Shown here: positions 29,616 to 43,186 of the stretch, one piece after another
Position numbering within the stretch: the first letter of the stretch is position 1
Layout: every line of letters starts with the position of its first letter
Assembly (NCBI GenBank): GCA_027923505.1
Contig: BROI01000015.1
Coordinates: 682,001-746,000, forward strand
From: Mayamaea pseudoterrestris
Taxonomy: Eukaryota > Bacillariophyta > Bacillariophyceae > Sellaphorales > Sellaphoraceae
Direction of reading: 5' to 3'
Length of the DNA stretch: 64,000 bases
Translations under genes and position numbers: made by a program
Notes under the pieces: generated by a model
The model's input: the letters and a program-made list of their open reading frames with translations, nothing else
Database searches by the model: none
Told to the model about the DNA's origin: nothing

Positions 29616-32600
29616 TTACTGCTCTAACTGTGAGTTCTCCGATAATGGCAATGGATCGCAAGGGCCTTCCATTACTTCTCCGTCAAGAAATGGTCCCATG
29701 CCAAGCTTTGTTGATGCTTCCTCGTCCTTCCCATTCACCGCAGAAACTTCATTAACTAGTTCTTCCTCGCAAAATACGTCAGATACATCATTAGCAGCAT
29801 TGTCAGTATTCGACCGCCGTCGAGCGGCGAACCAGCGACGAGCACCGTTGACGATGAAGTATTCCCAGGCAGAAACTGCAATAGCGTTGGCAATCATAAT
29901 GCCCAGCAAACCTCGACGAAAGTCCGCGGGCATAACTGTCGTATTGAACGAGTTTTGGATTGGAACAGGCTCGATTGATGTGACCGCAGCAACTGCCCAA
30001 TCATTCATGCAATTGACGCGCCAAATGCAGCTGAAATGTCCCGGCACGAGCGTGATATAGAATTGCATGACAGTAAAAGCCGTCACAAAAGCCATAAACA
30101 CATAGTTGCGAAACCAATGTTGGCGCCATTCATAGCCAAAGTTAAAAGCAAAAGCGGAGCTAATATACTGGTATCCAGTGACTAGAAAGATAACTTCAGA
30201 CTCGTAGTTGTCACCAATTACCTGAACGTTCGACACGTCCTGCCCATCCCACTTGCGGCACTGCGTTCGGGAAGGAATGAAAAAAGTGTGTGAGGAAACT
30301 CTTGTACGAAAGAAAGTCTAAGGACAATGTACGTACTTGAAACCAATCCTGAGAAAACAGGTATGCGAGCGCACCGACGAGAAAGAGAAAGTTCAAACCT
30401 AGCACTCCCAGCACGCTAGTCATTGTGGCAGATCCAAACAAAGACGCAGTTGGCCGTGTTTTTGATAACTTCGACGCGCATCGAGCTAATGGGAGGGAGA
30501 AAGCCATGGTAATGACCCAAACACCATCCTGGAAGCACGAGAAAGAGGATGTTAGTTATAAACGGTTAGGTGATGGAGCATGGTGCGTCCAACGAATTGC
30601 CTTACAAAGAAAACCCAGCAATACTCTGTAAACGTTGTAGCAAAAAAGGCACTGATCAGTTGGTTGATAGTTTCAACGTTCCCGTATATCATCATGTATC
30701 TATACGCCGCCAAACTGTTCGTCAAGCTGCAGCGGCCTTCAAGAAGGACGTCAACCACTGATGTGATGGCCTTGTCGAGCGATGTGAACGGAGCTACCGT
30801 GCTGGCTTCCGCGTCACTTAAGGCAACCCCAACATGAGCGGTCTTTAGCGCTCCACAATCGTTACCTGTAAAGTAGTTTGCGAGTATGAATAAACGCAAC
30901 AACATCGCGGCAAAGGCAATCAAGAAAGCCGCAACTTACCGCCATCGCCGCACATTAGCGTAACGCGACCTAGCTCGTTGTAAGCGCTCACGATGGACAC
31001 TTTGTCGTACGGAGTGCAACGTCCATATACTCGTATGAAATCCATTAAGCGAGCTGCCTCCTTCGGATCTGCTGTCCTGAGTATGCCAAACGCCTGTCCA
31101 GATATGGCAAGTTCCGTTCCGGATTGTAAAAGTTCTTCAATGGGCGGACGAGTGCATTGCTCTCCTCGCAAGTTTGACCAATATAGTGATCCGGACTCGT
31201 CGCAGCTCCCGATAAGAATGCCGCAATCGGACCCCACAATTCCAGCTTCTCTGCCAATACAAATGCCTGTCAAGACACTGTCACCTGTGAGCATAACTGT
31301 CTTCACGCTACCGCTGTGCAAGTGACTAATCACGCCGGCTGTTTCAGGGCGTATAATGTTTTTGAAATCGACAGTCCCAATGAACGACAGAGAATTTTCA
31401 ATCTCGTCTCGAGTAACAGTAAGCGCGTCAATGGTAGCAGGTAGTTTCTTCATCGCCACAGAAATTTGATAGAGGCCAGCAATGGCAGCGTGTTGTAGAG
31501 CTTCGTCAAAATCGAATGGAAGGTTGTCCTCCATACACAGTTTCTTGATACTTTCTCCGCTACCCTTTACAAACGCAATGAGTGAATTATCTGAATCCTT
31601 TCGCACAAGAACAGATTGTGTCATGCGATGATGGTCGAAATCAAAATGGCGGACAATTGTAGCCGACTGCCCATTACAATCAGTCACTTTTCCAACCGCT
31701 CCGCTACTTGAGGTCACAATTGAACCGCTCTTCTCAAACATTACCTGATCGACGGGATTGCCCGCAAGTTTTCCGCCTTTTGTCATGCTCAACGTATGGC
31801 AGCTTCCCATCGCCAAGAAAAATTCAGATTCGACCCCGCTCCGAGCATTTGCAGCGACAAATTCTAACCCTTGTTTGGTCAACGTGCCCGTTTTGTCAAA
31901 ACAAGCAGTGTCGCACTTGCCGCACACAAGAATAGCTTCAGCATTGGTGCAGCTAATGCGCTTGCCAGCCAGTCTGTCGCTTGAGATGCCGACCGATACG
32001 GTAAACACAGTGGGAAGCAAGGGCGGCAACGCGGATGCGACGACAAACATTCCGTAGAACCAACTGTAGATGATCGTGTCCTTGATAAAGAAAACAACCA
32101 TCGCAAAGCCGAAAATGGCATAGAAACATAAGATTGAAATGACAATTGGCACTTCGACGTCAAACTTGAATTGATGCCGCTTGTAGGAGTAAATGTCGCG
32201 AATGAGCTCACCGCGAGCCGTGTAAGAAGCAGTTTGTGTGACGACAGCAACCGTTTTCTCTGTCTCGAGCACATTGGTGCCCGCCAAAATAGTGTGTCGC
32301 TTAAATTGGTTGGCACTGTAAACATTTTTACCATCTGCTTCATCGACAGGAGTCTTGAGCATTGGCGTTGCTTCGCCAGTCAGAGCACTCTCGTCCATTA
32401 GTATCGTTGAAGAGGCCACGACAACCATATCGCAATACGTCAAGCCTGGAGTGACTTCAACTACATCGCCTGGTACGAGTTCTTTCGGTGACACTTGGAT
32501 GACCTGGCCATCGCGGCGGATGCAGACTTCGCCGGTAATGTTGGTTATTTCGTACAATTTGCGCTCGTTGCGATATTGAAAGTAGCAAACTGTAAGTCCA

Positions 32601-33970
32601 CCCGTTGTGATGACAACTGTCCAAGTGAAAGCCATGTAATAGTAGTATAATGGGACCCAGGTCCAAACCATGAACAGCTGATATGTGTAAAAGGGCTTCA
32701 AAAATTCCTTGGTGATGATTTTGATGAGGTTTGGTTTGTCCATCTCGATCGCATTCGGGCCGACAATTTGACGCCGCGCGTCGGCTTCCTCATTCGTCAA
32801 ACCGCCTTGGACTTTACCAGCTGTCACAATGTCGGAAAGAGTCGTTCCAATCGAGTAGACTCCTGGTTTGAAGCGACCATCGTCCGAGTCAAAGTTGTAG
32901 TGCCGAAACCCAAAGACAAAGTAGCGCGAGCCTTCCGAGTTCGTCTGAATTACGCAAAAACGATAGGTGCCATTCCTTCCCTTCTTTTGACCAAAGTCAT
33001 CGACATCAGAAAAGATCAACGACATGATGCGCCCCATGGTGAGACGGACGTTAGCAAAGAGCAATCGCAGAAATGACATGTATCCGGAGTTAAACGTTTC
33101 CTCCGACTCTGCGGCTGCCTTGTGAATGCAAACGGCCACATGCGTTGCTCGATGCAGTTCACACCGTCGAAGGAACAAGCTCTTGATTGAGTAAGGCCAT
33201 TTGAGAGCGAACGAAAAGACAAAGAAAACCATCCACAATATCTCAAAGATTTTGAGCAAGTTTTCTTCATCCTCAAACTTTCCGCCAACGACTCCCGTCA
33301 GCAGCTCCTGCTGAATGTAGTATTGCACCGAGAGCCATCCGAGCAAAGCGTGCATGCCCAAGAGAGTCAAGCAGGTCCACCCATACAACAGGGATCCGAT
33401 TAAATGACGCCGGTATCCAGTTTGCCAGCTCGTTGCTTCTTCCTTGTCGACTTGCACATTGAGCGGCTGCACCGATCCCGATACAGGAGCAATTCGTTGA
33501 TTGTAGGCGCACCACGCAACAATACAAAGTGTCAAAAGGCTGATCCAAACGTAGAGAATGACAAAGACTGGTTCGCGCATGCTATACTTGTGCAGCAGCT
33601 CCTCCTCCGTCTCGCCGCATGTGGTTTCGTTATTGTACCATGGCCCGTACGTACTGAGACATGAATCATAGTATGAATCCACCTTGTGGCACGCCACGGG
33701 CGCACAATCGTACTGGCATGGACTCTCGAGCGAGGCATCGCAAGTGCTGCTGCAGCTTCCATCCTTGCAGAGCGTTTGATTCGCAGGGCAAAGCATTTCG
33801 TCTGGGCAATCTTGAGCCTTGGCGACGCAAACTTGCTTGCAGGTGGTGAAGGCTGGACAGTTAAAGGTTGGATCGACGGCATCTCCAAAATCTGCGTTGA
33901 CAACTGAGCGAGACGCTGTCAGCAGAATCAGCATCCAGCCGATCGACGGCTTGAGCGTTGAAAGGCACAT
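29616..33970 (-). CDS. P5B-type ATPase (ATP13A2-like) with Cys-rich luminal domain
   Basis: Model complement(join(29616..30260,30337..30528,30606..30865,30940..33970)), 1375 aa; all introns GT-AG, 72-77 nt and phase-matched, one with a TAACTAAC branch site. The protein starts with a signal peptide (MCLSTLKPSIGWMLILLTAS), then a domain with about 17 Cys (FNCPAFTTCKQVC to NNETTCGE), a feature absent from animal P5B pumps as I know them. The P-type core is complete: DESALTGEATP in the actuator domain, phosphorylated Asp in DKTGTLT near residue 690, VMLTGDSVLTG, and GDGGNDCGALK across the first splice. TM4 has PPLLP, where P5B pumps usually show PPALP and P5A PPELP. P5B pumps such as human ATP13A2 move polyamines out of lysosomes; the same role in the vacuole is inferred. 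Confidence 0.88.
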
Positions 33971-34616
33971 GCTGGACGAGTCTCTTCTCTTGCGTCTCTT
34001 ACTCTCTGACTTTGACAAATCTGTCTCTTGCTCTTCAATCGCAAATCAACCAACGACTCAAGTTGTAGCTGCGTTATAGCAGCGTGAAGATGTGAAGGAT
34101 TGGAGCGACAAGATGCGACCGTTTTGCCCTGTCAACAAGCTTCAACTTCGCAGAATGACCTGAACCAATCTACGCCCCGACGAATGTATCCGAGCTTCAA
34201 CGGAAGTTTGTTGTCTGCATGGCGAAAGTCGTTCAACGAATGGCGGCATGCAAATGCTTTCGCGGTCGTGCCAAATCGGATTGGCCATAATTAAAATGTG
34301 AATGCCAGCTGCAGCCGGATTAAGCCTCATGACTCGATTCGCACATTCGCTGTCACACTTGCCGGTACTGTCACAAAAAGCAATGCATTGCTGCTTCACT
34401 GTACCACTTTAGCTCTATGCGAGTACGCTAACTCAAGCCATATCTCAAATCTACAATATGTAAAGCTAGATCTAAATTGTCAGTGACTTTTCTTTGTGCC
34501 TAGCATTGCTAGGTAGAATGCAAGAGAACATTGGAACAAATTTCGGGGACAAAATCTTGTCGATTCTGTGAATATTGCAACCTATAATTGGAAACTTCAG
34601 GTTAATTTAAAAGTAT
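33971..34616. other. Intergenic between P5B ATPase and tandem array
   Basis: 646 nt. It holds the ATPase 5' region (its frame stays open to 34018 without another ATG) and A/T-rich DNA up to the first repeat unit. No gene was recognised. Confidence 0.4.
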
Positions 34617-37600
34617 CACTTGCTACTTGAGGTGCACCACTAGCAGATCCAACAAGTTGTTGGATCTGCTCAGTCCTGTGGCATACATGGTGATGGATAC
34701 TGAGGTGCAACTGACCAACTTATGGCCCATCATGACAACAAACATGATATGAAAGATATGGGAGGGCTCACCAGGCAAGGCTGGTGATCCCTGCAGCCAA
34801 AATGGGAGCAGGGCTGGCACATTCAACCAGTTGTTGAATGTGCAGAGTCTCAGGGCATAGTGATGGCTTCCACATCCCAAAGAACAAGTCTATGAGTCCC
34901 ATGCACTGTTCAAGTCCATGTTTGTTGTATTACGGGGTCTGCAGGCCATTTTGGAGGTCTCACTTGCCACTTGAGGTGCATCGCTGGCAGATCCAACAAG
35001 TTGTTGAATCTGCTCAGTCTCACCATGGTGTACATGGTGATGGATACTATGGTGCAACTGACCCACTTATGGTCCATCATGACAACAAACATGATATGAA
35101 AGATATTGGAGGGCTCAGCAGGCAATGCTGGTGATCCCTGCAGCCAAAAAGGGAGCAGGGCTGGCACATTCAACCAGTTGTTAAATGTGCGGAATCTTAG
35201 GGCATAGTGATGGCTTCCACACCCCAAAGAACAAGTCTATGAGTCCCATTCACTGTTCCAGTCCAAGTTTGTTGTATTGTGGGTCTGCAGGCCATTTTGG
35301 AAGTCTCACTTGCCACTTGAGGTGCATTGCTGGCAGATCCAACAAGTTGTTGAATCTGCTCAGTCTCACCATGGCGTACATGGTGATGGATACTATGGTG
35401 CAACTGACCCACTTATGGCCTATCATGACAACAAACATGATATGAAAGATATTGGAGGGCTCAGCAGGCAATGCTGGTGATCTCTGCAGCCAAAAAGGGA
35501 GCAGGGCTGGCACATTCACCCAGTTGTTGAATGTGCGGAGTCTCAGGGCATAGTGATGGCTTCCACACCCCAAAGAGCAAGTCAATGAGTCCCATTCACT
35601 GTTCAAGTCCATGTTTGTTGTATTGTGGGTCTGCAGGCCATTTTGGAAGTCTCACTTGCCACTTGAGGTGCATTGCTGGCAGATTTAACAAGTTGTTGAA
35701 TCTGCTCAGTCTCACCATGGCGTACATGGTGATGGATACTATGGTGCAACTGACCCACTTATGGCCCATCATGACAACAAACATGATATGAAAGATATTG
35801 GAGGGCTCAGCAGGCAATGCTGGTGATCCCTGCAGCCAAAAAGGGAGCAGGGCTGGCACATTCAACCAGTTGTTGAATGTGCGGAGTCTCAGGGCATAGT
35901 GATGGCTTCCACACCCCAAAGAACAAGTCTATGAGTCCCATTCACTGTTCCAGTCCATGTTTGTTGTATTGTGGGTCTGCAGGCCATTTTGGAAGACTCA
36001 ATTGCCACTTGAGGTGCATTGCTGGCAGATCCAACAAGTTGTTGAATCTGCTCAGTCTCACCATGGCGTACATGGTGATGGATACTATGGTGCAACTGAC
36101 CCACTTATGGCCCATCATGACAACAAACATGATATGAAAGATATTAGAGGGCTCAGCAGGCAATGCTGATGATCTCTGCAGCCAAAAAGGGGGCAGGGCT
36201 GGCACATTCAAGCAGTTGTTGAATGTGCCGAGTTTCAGGGCATAGTGATGGCTTTCACACCCCAAAGAACATGTCTATGAGTCCCATTCACTGTTCAAGT
36301 CCATGTTTGTTGTATTGTGGGGTCTGCAGGCCATTTTGGAAGTCTCACTTGCCACTTGAGGTGCATCGCTGGCAGATCCAACAAGTTGTTGAATCTGCTC
36401 AGTCTCACCATTGCACAGGTGGCAATAGATACTGAGGTGCAACTGACCCACTTATGGCCCATCATGACAACAAACATGATATGAAAGATATGGGAGGGCT
36501 CAGCAGGCAATGCTGGTGATCCCTGCAGCCAAAAAGGGAGCTGTGCTGGCACATTCAACCAGTTGTTGAATGTGCGGAGTTTCAGGGGCATAGTGATGGC
36601 TTCCACACCTAATTGGACAAGTCTTTGAGTCCCATTCACTGTTCGAGTCCATGTTTGTTGTATTTTGGGGTCTGCAGGCCATTTTGGAAGTCTCACTTGC
36701 CACTTGAGGTGCATTGCTAGCAGATCCAACAAGTTGTTGAATCTGCTCAGTCTCACCATGGCGTACATGGTGATGGATACTATGGTGCAACTGACCCACT
36801 TATGACCCATCATGACAACAAACATGTTATGAAAGATATTGGAGGGCTCAGCAGGCAATGCTGGTGATCCCTGCAGCCAAAAAGGGAGCAGGGCTGGCAC
36901 ATTCAACCAGTTGTTGAATGTGCGGAGTTTTCAGGGCATAGTGATGGCTTCCACGCCCCAATGAACAAGTCTATGAGTCCCATTCACTGTTCCAGTCTAT
37001 GTTTGTTGTATTGTGGGGTCTGCAGGCCATTTTGGAAGTCTCACTTGCCACTTGAGGTGCATCGCTGGCAGATCCAACAAGTTGTTGAATCTGCTCAGTC
37101 TCACCATTGCACAGGTGGCGATAGATACTGAGGTGCAACTGACCCACTTATGGCCCATCATGACAACAAACATGATATGAAAGATATGGGAGGGCTCAGC
37201 AGGCAATGCTGGCGATCCCTGCAGCCAAAAAGGGAGCAGGGCTGGCACATTCAACCAGTTGTTGAATGTGCGGAGTTTCAGGGGCATAGTGATGGCTTCC
37301 ACACCTAAATGGACAAGTCTATGAGTCCTGTTCACTGTTCCAGTCCATGTTTGTTGTGTTGTGGGGTCTGCAGGCCATTTTGGAAGTCTCACTTGCCACT
37401 TGAGGTGCACCACTGGCAGATCCAACAAGTTGTTGAATCTGCTCAGTCTCACCATGGTGTACATGGTGATGGATACTATGGTGCAACTGACCCACTTATG
37501 GTATATCATGACAACAAACATGTTATGAAAGATATTGGAGGGCTCAGCAGGCAATGCTGGTGATCCCTGCAGCCAAATAGGGAGCAGGGCTGGCACATTC

Positions 37601-40600
37601 AACCAGTTGTTAAATGTGCGGAGTTTCAGGGGCATAGTGATGGCTTCCACACCTAAATGGACAAGTCTTTGAGTCCCATTCACTGTTCAAGTCCATGTTT
37701 GTTGTATTGTGGGGTCTGCAGGCCATTTTGGAAGTCTCACTTGCCACTTGAGGTGCATTGCTAGCAGATCCAACAAGTTGTTGAATCTGCTCAGTCTCAC
37801 CATGGCGTACATGGTGATGGATACTATGGTGCAACTGACCCACTTATGGTATATCATGACAACAAACATGTTATGAAAGATATTGGAGGGCTCAGCAGGC
37901 AATGCTGGTGATCCCTGCAGCCAAATAGGGAGCAGGGCTGGCACATTCAACCAGTTGTTGAATGTGCGGAGTTTTCAGGGCATAGTGATGGCTTCCACAC
38001 CCCAAAGAACATGTCTATGAGGCCCATTCACTGTTCCAGTCTATGTTTGTTGTATTGTGGGGTCTGCAGGCCATTTTGGAAGTCTCACTTGCCACTTGAG
38101 GTGCATTGCTAGCAGATCCAACAAGTTGTTGAATCTGCTCAGTCTCACCATTGCACAGGTGGCGATAGATACTGAGGTGCAACTGACCCACTTATGGTAT
38201 ATCATGACAACAAACATGTTATGAAAGATATGGGAGGGCTCAGCAGGCAAGGCTGGTGATCCCTGCAGCCAAAAAGGGAGCTGTGCTGGCACATTCAACC
38301 AGTTGTTGAATGTGCGGAGTTTCAGGGCATAGGATGGCTTCCACACTTAAATGGACAAGTCTATGAGTCCCATTCACTGTTCCAGTCCATGTTTGTTGTA
38401 TTGTGGAGTCTGCAGGCCATTTTGGAAGTCTCACTTGCCACTTGAGGTGCATTGCTAGCAGATCCAACAAGTTGTTGAATCTGCTCAGTCTCACCATGGT
38501 GTACATGGTGATGGATACTATGGTGCAACTGACCCACTTGTGGCCCATCATGACATGATATGAAAGATATTGGGAGGGCTTAGCAGGCAATGCTGATGAT
38601 TCCTGCAGCCAAAAAGGGAGCAGGGCTGGCACATTCAACCAGTTGTTGAATGTGCGGAGTTTCAGGGCATAGTGATGGCTTCCTCACCTAAATGGACAAG
38701 TCTTTGAGTCCCATTCACTGTTCAAGTCCATGTTTGTTGTATTGTGGGGTCTGCAGGCCATTTTGGAAGTCTCACTTGCCACTTGAGGTGCATTGCTAGC
38801 AGATCCAACAAGTTGTTGAATCTGCTCAGTCTCACCATGGCGTACATGGTGATGGATACTATGGTGCAACTGACCCACTTATGGTATATTATGACAACAA
38901 ACATGTTATGAAAGATATTGGAGGGCTCAGCAGGCAATGCTGGTGATCCCTGCAGCCAAATAGGGAGCAGGGCTGGCACATTCAACCAGTTGTTGAATGT
39001 GCGGAGTTTCAGGGGCATAGTGATGGCTTCCATACCTAAATAAACAAGTCTTTGAGTCCCATTCACTGTTCAAGTCCATGTTTGTTGTATTGTGGGGTCT
39101 GCAGGCCATTTTGGAAGTCTCACTTGCCACTTGAGGTGCATTGCTAGCAGATCCAACAAGTTGTTGAATCTGCTCAGTCTCACCATGGTGTACATGGTGA
39201 TGGATACTATGGTGCAACTGACCCACTTATGGCCCATCATGACAACAAACATGATATGAAAGATATTGGAGGGCTCAGCAGGCAATGCTGGTGATCCCTG
39301 CAGCCAAAAAGGGAGCAGGGCTGGCACATTCAACCAGTTGTTGAATGTGCGGAGTTTTCAGGGCATAGTGATGGCTTCCACACCCCAAAGAACAAGTCTA
39401 TGAGTCCCATTCACTGTTCCAGTCCATGTCTGTTGTATTGTGGGGTCTGCAGGCCATTTTGGAAGTCTCACTTGTCACTTGTGGTGCATTGCTAGCAGAT
39501 CCAACAAGTTGTTGAATCTGCTCAGTCTCACCATTGCACAGGTGACGATAGATACTGAGGTGCAACTGACCCACTTATGGCCCATCATGACAACAAACAT
39601 GTTATGAAAGATATTGGAGGGCTCAGCAGGCAATGCTGGTGATCCCTGCAGCCAAAAAGGGAGCTGTGCTGGCACATTCAACCAGTTGTTGTTTGTGCGG
39701 AGTTTCAGGGCATAGGATGGCTTCCACACGTAAATGGACAAGTCTATGAGTCCCATTCACTGTTCCAGTCCATGTTTGCTGTATTGTGGGGTCTGCAGGC
39801 CATTTTGGAAGTCTCACTTGCCACTTGAGGTGCATTGCTAGCAGATCCAACAAGTTGTTGAATCTGCTCAGTCTCACCAGCGACAGGTGATACTGGAGTG
39901 CAACTGACCAACTTATGGCCCATCATGACAACAAACATGATTATAAAAAATTTGTGAGGGCTCAGCAGGCAATGCTGATGATCCCTGCAGCCACAAAGGG
40001 AGCAGGGCTGGCACATTCAACCAGTTGTTGAATGTGCTGAGTCTCAGGGCATAGTGATGGCTTCCACACCAAAAAAAAACAAGTCTATGAGTCCCATGCA
40101 CTGTTAAAGTCCATGTTTATTGTATTATGGGGTCTGGAGGCCATTTTGGAAGTCTCACTTGCCACTTGAGGTGCACCGCTGGCAGATCCAACAAGTTGTA
40201 GGGTTGGCTCAGTCTCACCATTGCATACATGGTGATGGATACTGAGGTGCAACTGACCATCTTATGGCCCATCATGTCAACAAACATGATATGAAAGATA
40301 TTGGGAGGGCTCAGCAGGCAATGCTGATGATCCCTGCAGCCACAAAGGGAGCAGGGCTGGCACATTCAACCAGTTGTTGAATGTGCGGAGTGTCAGGGCA
40401 TAGTGATGGCTTCCACGCCCCAATGGACAAGTCTATGAGTCCCTTTCACTGTTACAGTCCATGTGCGTTGTATTATGGGTCTGCAGGCCATTTTGGAAGT
40501 CTCACTTGCCACTTGAGGTGCACTGCTGGCAGATCCAACAAGTTGTAGGGTCTGCTCAGTCTCACCATGGCTTTCAAGGTGATGGATACTGAGGTGCAAC

Positions 40601-42425
40601 TGACCATCTTATGGCCCGTCATGACAACAAATATGATATGAAAGATATTGGAGGGCTCAGCAGGCAATGCTGATGATCCCTGTAGCCACAAAGGGAGCAG
40701 GGCTGGCACATTCAACTAGTTGTTGAATGTGCGGAGTCTCAGGGCATAGTGATGGCCACTACACCCAAAAGAACAAGTCTATGAGTCCCATTCTCTGTTA
40801 CAGTCCATATTTGTTGTATTATGGGGTTTGCAGGCCATTTTGGAAGTCTCACTTGCCACTTGAGGTGCACTGCAGGCAGATCCAACAAGTCGTAGGGTCG
40901 GCTCAGTCTCACCATGGCTTTCAAGGTGATGGATACTGAGGTGCAACTGACCAACTTATGGCCTATCATGACAACAAACATGATATGAATGATATTGGAG
41001 GGCTCAGCAGGCAATGCTGATGATCCCTGCAGCCACAAAGGGAGCATGACTGGCACATTCAACCAGTTGTTGAATGTGCGGATTCTCAGGGCATAGTGAT
41101 GGCTTCCACACCCCAATGGACAAGTCTTTGAGTCCCAATCACTGTTAAAGTTTATGTTTATTGTATTATGGGGTCTGGAGACCATTTTGGAAGTCTCACT
41201 TGCCACTTGAGGTGCACTGCTGGCAGATCCAACAAGTTGTAGGATCTGCTCAGTCTCACCATAGCATACATGGTGAAGGATACTGAGGTGCAACTGACCA
41301 TTTCATGGCCCATCATGACAAAAAACATGATATGAAAGATATTGGAGGGCTCAGCAGGCAATGCTGATGATCCCTGCAGCCACAAAGGGAGCATGGCTGG
41401 CACATTCAACCAGTTGTTGATTGTGCGGAGTCTCAGGGCATAGTGATGGCTTCCACACCTACAAGAACAAGTCTATGAGTCACATTCACTGTTACAGTCC
41501 ATGTTTGTTGTATTATGGGGTCTGCAGGCCATTTTGGAAGTCTCACTTGAGGTGCACTGCTGGCAGATCCAACAAGTTGTAGGGCTGGCTGAGTCTCACC
41601 ATGGCATACACGGTGATGGATGCTGAGGTGCAATTGACCAACTTATGGCCCATCATGACAATAAACCTATTTGAAATATATTGGTGGGCTCAGCGAGCAA
41701 TGCTGATGATCCCTGCAGCCACAAAGGGAGCAGGGCTGGCACATTCAACCAGTTGTTGAATTTGCAGAGTCTCAGGGCATAGTGATGGCTTCCACACCCA
41801 ATTGGTCAAGTCTATGAGTCCCATTCACTGTTCAAATTTATGCTTGTTGTATTATGGGGTCTGCAGGCCATTTTGGAAGTCTCACTTGCCACTTGAGGTG
41901 CACTGCTGGTAGATCCAATAAAGTATTGGATCTTCTCAGTCTCACCATGGCATACATGGTGATGGATACTGAGGGGCAACCGACCAACTATGGCCCATCA
42001 TGACAACAAACATGATATGAAAGATATTGGAGGGCTCAGCTGGCAATGCTGATGATCCCTGCAGCGAAAAGTGGAGCAGGCTGGCACATTCAACCAGTTG
42101 TTGAATGTGCGGAGTCTCAGGGCATAGTAATGGCTTCCACACCCAATTGGAAAAGTCTTTGAGTCCCATTCACTGTTCAAGTTAAGGTTTGTTGAATCAT
42201 GGGGTCTGGAGGCCATTTTTAAAGTCTCACTTGCCACTTGAGGTGCACCGCTAGCAATTGTTGTATCTGCTCAGTCTCACCGTGGCATACATGGTGAAGG
42301 ATACTGAGGTGACCAATGATTGAATTGGGGCAATCAGCCGGGTGCTGATGTGCCCTGCAGCCAAAGGAGAGGCTGGCCATTCCGCAGTGGTTGCATGTGC
42401 GGAGTCTCAGGGCATGTGATGCTTC
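34617..42425. repeat. Tandem array, about 22 units of ~346 bp
   Basis: The landmark CACTTGCCACTTGAGGTGCA and close variants recur 23 times between 34617 and 42230, with a mean spacing of 346 bp (range about 334-350). Units in the centre are nearly identical; those right of about 39,800 diverge and the last (42230-42425) is decayed. Two sub-types differ after the CTCAGTCTCACCAT landmark: GG(C/T)GTACATGGTGATGG or TGCACAGGTGGCGATAG. Every unit contains several short inverted repeats, for example TCACCATG/CATGGTGA, CACATTCAAC/GTTGAATGTG and ATCATG/CATGAT. Long minus-strand frames crossing units are by-products of unit lengths near a multiple of three. No transposon terminal structure or RNA gene was recognised; satellite DNA is the simplest reading. 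Confidence 0.93.
34642..34670. repeat. Perfect 14-bp inverted repeat in the first array unit
   Basis: Arms AGCAGATCCAACAA and TTGTTGGATCTGCT flank a single G. In most later units the same palindrome persists with one or two mismatches. At 41911-41933 the arms read AGATCCAATA and TATTGGATCT around AAG, still perfectly paired although the sequence has changed. Confidence 0.9.
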
Positions 42426-43186
42426 ACTAAAGGAAATCACCCGGAAACTCCGGGTGCTGACCAGTCATCGATTCACTGTCTGCAGGTTGTTGATCAGGGG
42501 TGAACAGGTGGGACAAACAAACAAACAAGCTGGCTAGACAACAGGGTTGGCAAGCAAGCAAGCAAGAGGAATGAGAGGCAGATTGGCCAGGTTGTCTGCT
42601 CATTGATGTCTCCATGATGTCGTCCCGAACCATCGATGATGTGTGTATCACTCAGAGTGTACTCATAAGGTATCTTATGAGTGTCCCCAAGGCAGTCTCC
42701 TCTAAACATCCGCCCTGAGCCGAACAATCAGCACGGGTGCTGATTGCCCTCCGTCGCCCAGCTGTTTCTTTCCGCGGTGCATGGCTGTATCCAGTGCAGC
42801 TGCCCCTCAGGAGGCAGCGATGTCCATGTGGTTGGCAAGAAATCACCCGGAAATCCGGGTCCCTGAGCAACCACGTCATCGATGATGACTGGCAGCGAGT
42901 CCTGTCTTGACAGGAGTCGCCTCAACCCACACGACAACAGCTAGCTGGATGGACGTCCCGCCACACAACAACAAAGGCCGTGTGGTGAGAACCACGAAAA
43001 GAAACAAGGAAGAAAGAAAGAAGAACGAGAAGAGAAGGAAACCCAGTGGCTGAGATCCTCCCGCTCCCCACGTGATGGGGGAGTAGCTAAAGGCGAGGAG
43101 CGCACAAACCCGTCGCGCACACGTGCGCGCGAAAGATCCGGATGCAAATCTTTAGCTATGACCCGTAATTCTATAACTGAAATGTC
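42426..43186. repeat. Hairpin-rich non-coding segment between array and retroelement
   Basis: A motif GAAATCACCCGGAAA(C)TCCGGGT occurs at about 42433 and 42839, each followed by a CTGA and a TCATCGAT sequence, so about 45 nt are directly repeated 406 nt apart. Each copy folds on CACCCGGA/TCCGGGTG or nearly so. Another hairpin, AATCAGCA-CGGG-TGCTGATT, lies at about 42726. A purine-rich tract (GAAAGAAAGAAG) lies near 43010-43040. No gene was supported. Confidence 0.6.

Noticed and set aside
37-34018. Prokaryotic or organellar origin of the left part, raised by the bacterial-type ligase
   Set aside because: Neighbouring genes have spliceosomal introns, eukaryotic domains (RING-BRCT, PI4K, P5 ATPase) and plastid-import presequences, so this is nuclear eukaryotic DNA.
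34623-41633. Many minus-strand open frames of 60-228 codons in the tandem array with a recurring NVPALLPFWLQGSPALPAEP-like translation
   Set aside because: They follow from the repeat itself: unit lengths vary between non-multiples of three, frames open and close from unit to unit, and plus-strand frames over the same DNA are equally open. No start context, splice logic or domain supports coding.
34617-42425. A CRISPR-like array
   Set aside because: The units are long, contiguous and similar over their full length with no unique spacers, and the host is eukaryotic.
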